From contig JBGQHM010000341.1 of assembly GCA_041497995.1 (NCBI GenBank), positions 1 to 7,259 of the forward strand: a stretch of DNA of 7,259 nucleotides, written 5' to 3'. The notes beneath the pieces were generated by a model that ran no database searches, was not told where the DNA came from, and saw only the letters and a list, made by a program, of their open reading frames with translations. The DNA is from DATKMS01 sp041497995. Lineage in GTDB: Bacteria > Desulfobacterota > Binatia > HRBIN30. Positions 4,938 through 7,259 of the stretch are shown here, piece by piece; within the stretch, counting starts at the first letter, position 1, and the number at the start of each line of letters is the position of its first letter. A program made the position numbers and the translations under genes.

Positions 4938-6839
4938 CTATGCCGCGCTCACGGTGCTGTCGGGTGGCGTGTCGGTGGTCGCCTGTTGCTGCGCCGACTG
5001 ATGCGACGGCGTGTAGTCGATCGAGAAGCGCAGGTGTGGAAATGTACCCGGTAGGCGCATGAGGTTGGCGACGAAAACGCCGGTGGACATGCGGTCGAGC
5101 CAGGAAGACAGCGGCCAGCCGAGGTGGACGTGCAGGTCGTGGCCGCTGAACTCGTCTTGCAACAGCTCCAGCACCGCGGTGATGCTGCGGTAGACCCCGG
5201 TGCCATGCAACGGAAAGCGGAAGTGATTCTCCGCGACCTTTGCAGGGATAGGCTGGCGCGGCGAGAAGAACGTGATGAAGACCGAACCGGTTACCGCGCT
5301 CGACGCTTCCAGCTCGCCGGGGCGGCGGAAGTAGACGTGCAACGGTCCCTCGTGCTCGGCCAACGCCAAGATCATGTCCATCGGAAAATCGCTGCGGCGC
5401 TTCTCCTGCACCTCGGGTCCGTAGCGTCGCGAGAACGGAATGCCGGCCGCGAGCAGCGCCACGACGACCGCCGCCCACAGCGTCGTGCCGTAGGGCTTGT
5501 GGAAGGCGAGGTAGATGAAGCAGGCCACCAGGATGAACTCCAACACCAGCGTCGCCGTGCGCGAGGTGTAGTAGGCGCGGATGTCCTTGGTGCCGCGGAA
5601 GTAGCGGTAGATGAGCAGGCAGCCGATGTTGATGCAGAAGCTCGCCAGCAAGCCGATGGCGTACATCTCGGCCAGGATCGTTTGGGACCCCTTCGTGATC
5701 AGGATGATGGCGGTGTACATGACCCCATTGATCATGTGGATGCGGTACAGCGATGCGCGGCGGTTGGTGACCGCGAGCCAATCGAAGCGGTAGCGATGCG
5801 CCACACGTTCGAGCAGCTCACCCGACGCGACGTACGCCGTGTTGACCGCCATGATCAGGATGACGCTGCCGAACACGCCCACGACGGCGCCGAACAGATC
5901 GTTGCCGACCATGCTGGCCCAATGCGGAATCAGATCGCCCTCGTGCTGGGAGAAGTTGATCGGTGACGCCAACGCCAACGCCGACACCACCGGCGTGACG
6001 ATGCCGACGGTCAGCGCCAGGAACCAGTAGGCGCGGGAGATGTCTCGCCAGTTCTCCACGAGCCCGGCAGTTTGGATGACCGACTCGATGCCGGAATATG
6101 CCAGCACGCAGCTGGCAACCCCGATGGTGACCACTTGGATGGTGTGTGGCCAGCTGTGCTCCGTGACGTCCTTGACCACCTGCTGGGCACTGCCGAGCAT
6201 GACCGCGGGGCTGCCGGCGTGCATGTGCATGATGCCCAGCACGATCAGATTCACGAACACGAAGGCGGCGGCGACAAAGATCCCGAAGGTGACGCGCGCG
6301 TTCTCGTGGATGCCGAGGATGTTCAGCCCGCACACCGCCCAGATGATGCCGAGGATGAGGATGTATTCGGTACCCGGCCCGATCGGCAGGAACGTCGTGC
6401 CGTTGATCACTGCGCTGACCGTCGAGATGCAGGCGGTCAGAATGTAATCGACCATGATAGAGGCGACGGCGACGAACGACGCCACCGGTCCGAGCACGAG
6501 GTACGAGAAGGAGTACACGCCGCCGCCGCGGATGTTGTTCTGCTCGAGGATCTGGGCGATCTCCACCATCCGGCTCGACAGGACACGCATCAGCAGCGAG
6601 GTGAAGGCGATGAAGAAGATGGCCGTGACGCCGATGAACCGATGTGCCTCAGCTGGCGCGTAGAACACCGACGTCAGCTCGTCCATCAGTGTGATGACGC
6701 CGATGGTGAGCCACGTGGCGTACCACTTCCCGCCCTTGGCGAACCCGAGCAGTCCGGGGCGCCGCAGCAACACGGCGAACCCGACGATGAGTCCGACGTT
6801 GATGACGACCAGCAGGAAGCGGTTGACGTCCACGAGCAA
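4938..6839 (-). CDS. APC-superfamily amino acid permease with C-terminal cytosolic domain
   Basis: A 633-residue inner-membrane transporter of the amino acid-polyamine-organocation superfamily; the substrate is not predictable. About 12-13 hydrophobic segments are visible, roughly at 8-25, 41-60, 70-86, 112-144 (probably two), 158-178, 182-204, 232-250, 270-292, 315-338, 369-385, 393-412, 430-447 and 452-470. GGGVYSFSYLVLGP (105-118) matches the APC block after the second core helix. The first core helix carries MDELTSVFYAPAEA (52-65) where ordinary members have a GSGIF-type sequence. Residues 471-633 are soluble, with a folded-looking part (about 485-608) and a Ser/Thr/Gln-rich tail. The start is uncertain: TTG 6839 and GTG 6833 are both possible, an in-frame TAA lies just upstream, and no Shine-Dalgarno sequence is seen. 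It stands alone on its strand. Confidence 0.9.
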   Translation of the reverse strand: MLVDVNRFLLVVINVGLIVGFAVLLRRPGLLGFAKGGKWYATWLTIGVITLMDELTSVFYAPAEAHRFIGVTAIFFIAFTSLLMRVLSSRMVEIAQILEQNNIRGGGVYSFSYLVLGPVASFVAVASIMVDYILTACISTVSAVINGTTFLPIGPGTEYILILGIIWAVCGLNILGIHENARVTFGIFVAAAFVFVNLIVLGIMHMHAGSPAVMLGSAQQVVKDVTEHSWPHTIQVVTIGVASCVLAYSGIESVIQTAGLVENWRDISRAYWFLALTVGIVTPVVSALALASPINFSQHEGDLIPHWASMVGNDLFGAVVGVFGSVILIMAVNTAYVASGELLERVAHRYRFDWLAVTNRRASLYRIHMINGVMYTAIILITKGSQTILAEMYAIGLLASFCINIGCLLIYRYFRGTKDIRAYYTSRTATLVLEFILVACFIYLAFHKPYGTTLWAAVVVALLAAGIPFSRRYGPEVQEKRRSDFPMDMILALAEHEGPLHVYFRRPGELEASSAVTGSVFITFFSPRQPIPAKVAENHFRFPLHGTGVYRSITAVLELLQDEFSGHDLHVHLGWPLSSWLDRMSTGVFVANLMRLPGTFPHLRFSIDYTPSHQSAQQQATTDTPPDSTVSAA

Positions 6840-7016
6840 ATCTAGCGGTTAGTGCGCGCCGGCCGCGGGCTGCGGCGGCGCGTACGGTGAGCAGCGACGG
6901 TACGGATCTGTTTCGACACCCAGTGCCCCCAGGAAACCCAGCGCCCCTCCTTAGCTCGAAACGCGGGGGCGAGCCAGTGGGGGGTGGGACGCATAGCTGG
7001 GTGAATTCAGACACCA
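6840..7016. other. Noncoding divergent gap, left part
   Basis: No credible gene. It must hold the permease promoter, but I cannot place -35/-10 boxes. One imperfect direct repeat is visible: CCCAGTGCCCC (6919-6929) and CCCAGCGCCCC (6937-6947), 18 bp apart, followed by G-tracts near 6965-6988. Open frames crossing the gap continue into the palindrome at 7017-7137 and look like chance frames. Confidence 0.55.
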
Positions 7017-7137
7017 AACACCGGCGGTTGAAACCGCAGCAACAAAGTACGCGAAGCCCACCTGCGTGGGCTGGGGAGGGGAGTCCGCGCAGGCGGACTT
7101 GGCGTGGCTCGTTGCCGCGCATTCATTCGCCGAGGTT
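7017..7137. repeat. Large paired-hairpin palindrome with compensatory changes, element 4
   Basis: Arms 7017-7072 and 7082-7137 are reverse complements at about 40 of 56 positions without gaps, around the centre GGGGAGGGG (7073-7081). Each inner arm holds a perfect hairpin with a four-base loop: AGCCCAC/GTGGGCT (7055-7061 with 7066-7072, loop CTGC) and AGTCCGC/GCGGACT (7082-7088 with 7093-7099, loop GCAG). The loops are complementary. A third hairpin, GCGGTT/AACCGC, lies at 7024-7037. The four differences between the two main hairpins form two compensated base pairs. The element lies 43 bp before the dinB start. Relation to REP/BIME or MITE elements is inference. Confidence 0.85.
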
Positions 7138-7180
7138 GTTGCGCTTGTTCCCCGCTGCCTGCCGCGCAAGAATCGCGCGC

Positions 7181-7259
7181 ATGGCGCCCGACGTCTCGAC
7201 GATCCTGCATGCGGACATGGACGCCTTCTATGCCGCCGTCGAACAGCGTGACCAGCCCG
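7181..7259 (+). CDS. dinB: DNA polymerase IV N-terminus (partial, runs off window)
   Basis: Only the first 26 codons are present. They read like the start of the Y-family translesion DNA polymerase DinB: after a short leader, ILHADMDAFYAAVEQRDQP begins at residue 8. Asp12 matches the first catalytic metal-binding aspartate (D8 in E. coli DinB), and Phe16-Tyr17 match the pair containing the steric-gate residue. The fragment is too short for ImuB to be fully excluded, but ImuB-type proteins usually lack this HxDMDxF block. ATG 7181 is the natural start because the catalytic motif follows at the usual distance. No clear Shine-Dalgarno sequence or LexA-type operator is seen in the 43 bp between the palindrome and the start. 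The frame is open to the last base. Confidence 0.88.
   Translation, partial: MAPDVSTILHADMDAFYAAVEQRDQP

Noticed and set aside
4819..5966. Long frames on both strands across the permease C-terminal region (4819-5781 minus, 5124-5966 plus)
   Set aside because: They are His/Arg- or Asp-rich shadow frames of the membrane protein; neither shows membrane segments or a domain.
6649..7169. Minus-strand frames through the 7017-7137 palindrome
   Set aside because: Their translations are encoded by the repeat itself and lack ribosome-binding sites; they look like repeat-derived chance frames.
7181..7259. LexA/SOS operator upstream of dinB
   Set aside because: No CTGT-N8-ACAG or GAAC-N4-GTTC type site is seen between 7120 and 7181, so I do not call one.

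Overview
The window is GC-rich bacterial DNA with six protein-coding genes, five complete and one cut by the right edge. No gene is shared with a plasmid, phage or insertion sequence, and I see no rRNA, tRNA or CRISPR array. The combination of a deazaflavin (F420)-type nitroreductase-family protein, a wax ester synthase/diacylglycerol acyltransferase (WS/DGAT), a soluble molybdopterin oxidoreductase and many palindromic intergenic repeats suggests a free-living, probably aerobic, uncultured soil or water bacterium. A Binatota/Deltaproteobacteria-like or actinobacterial relative would fit, but this is inference and no marker gene here fixes the taxonomy.

Layout, left to right: (1) 1-282, noncoding, with an 85-bp paired-hairpin palindrome; (2) 283-1002 minus, YuiH/YedY-type sulfite oxidase-fold oxidoreductase; (3) 1003-1260, divergent gap with inverted arrays of a 7-bp repeat; (4) 1261-1719 plus, Ddn-like deazaflavin-dependent oxidoreductase; (5) 1720-1924, convergent gap with a second paired-hairpin palindrome; (6) 1925-3049 minus, TIGR03118-like beta-propeller, probable lipoprotein; (7) 3050-3288, divergent gap with a 14-bp stem-loop; (8) 3289-4782 plus, WS/DGAT; (9) 4783-4937, convergent gap with a third paired-hairpin palindrome; (10) 4938-6839 minus, APC-superfamily permease with an extra C-terminal cytosolic domain; (11) 6840-7180, divergent gap with a fourth, about 121-bp, palindrome; (12) 7181 onward plus, start of dinB (DNA polymerase IV), truncated.

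The six genes alternate strand without exception (- + - + - +), so no two can share an operon and each must carry its own promoter. The genes do not form an obvious pathway. The acyltransferase points to neutral-lipid storage, the Ddn-like protein to F420 chemistry, the permease to amino-acid or related solute uptake, and dinB to translesion synthesis. The most unusual feature is the noncoding DNA: every gap holds a different dyad-symmetric element. Four of them share one plan (two hairpins facing each other as a larger inverted repeat) although their sequences are unrelated, and in the last one the differences between the two hairpins are fully compensatory. I find no convincing new multi-gene system here.
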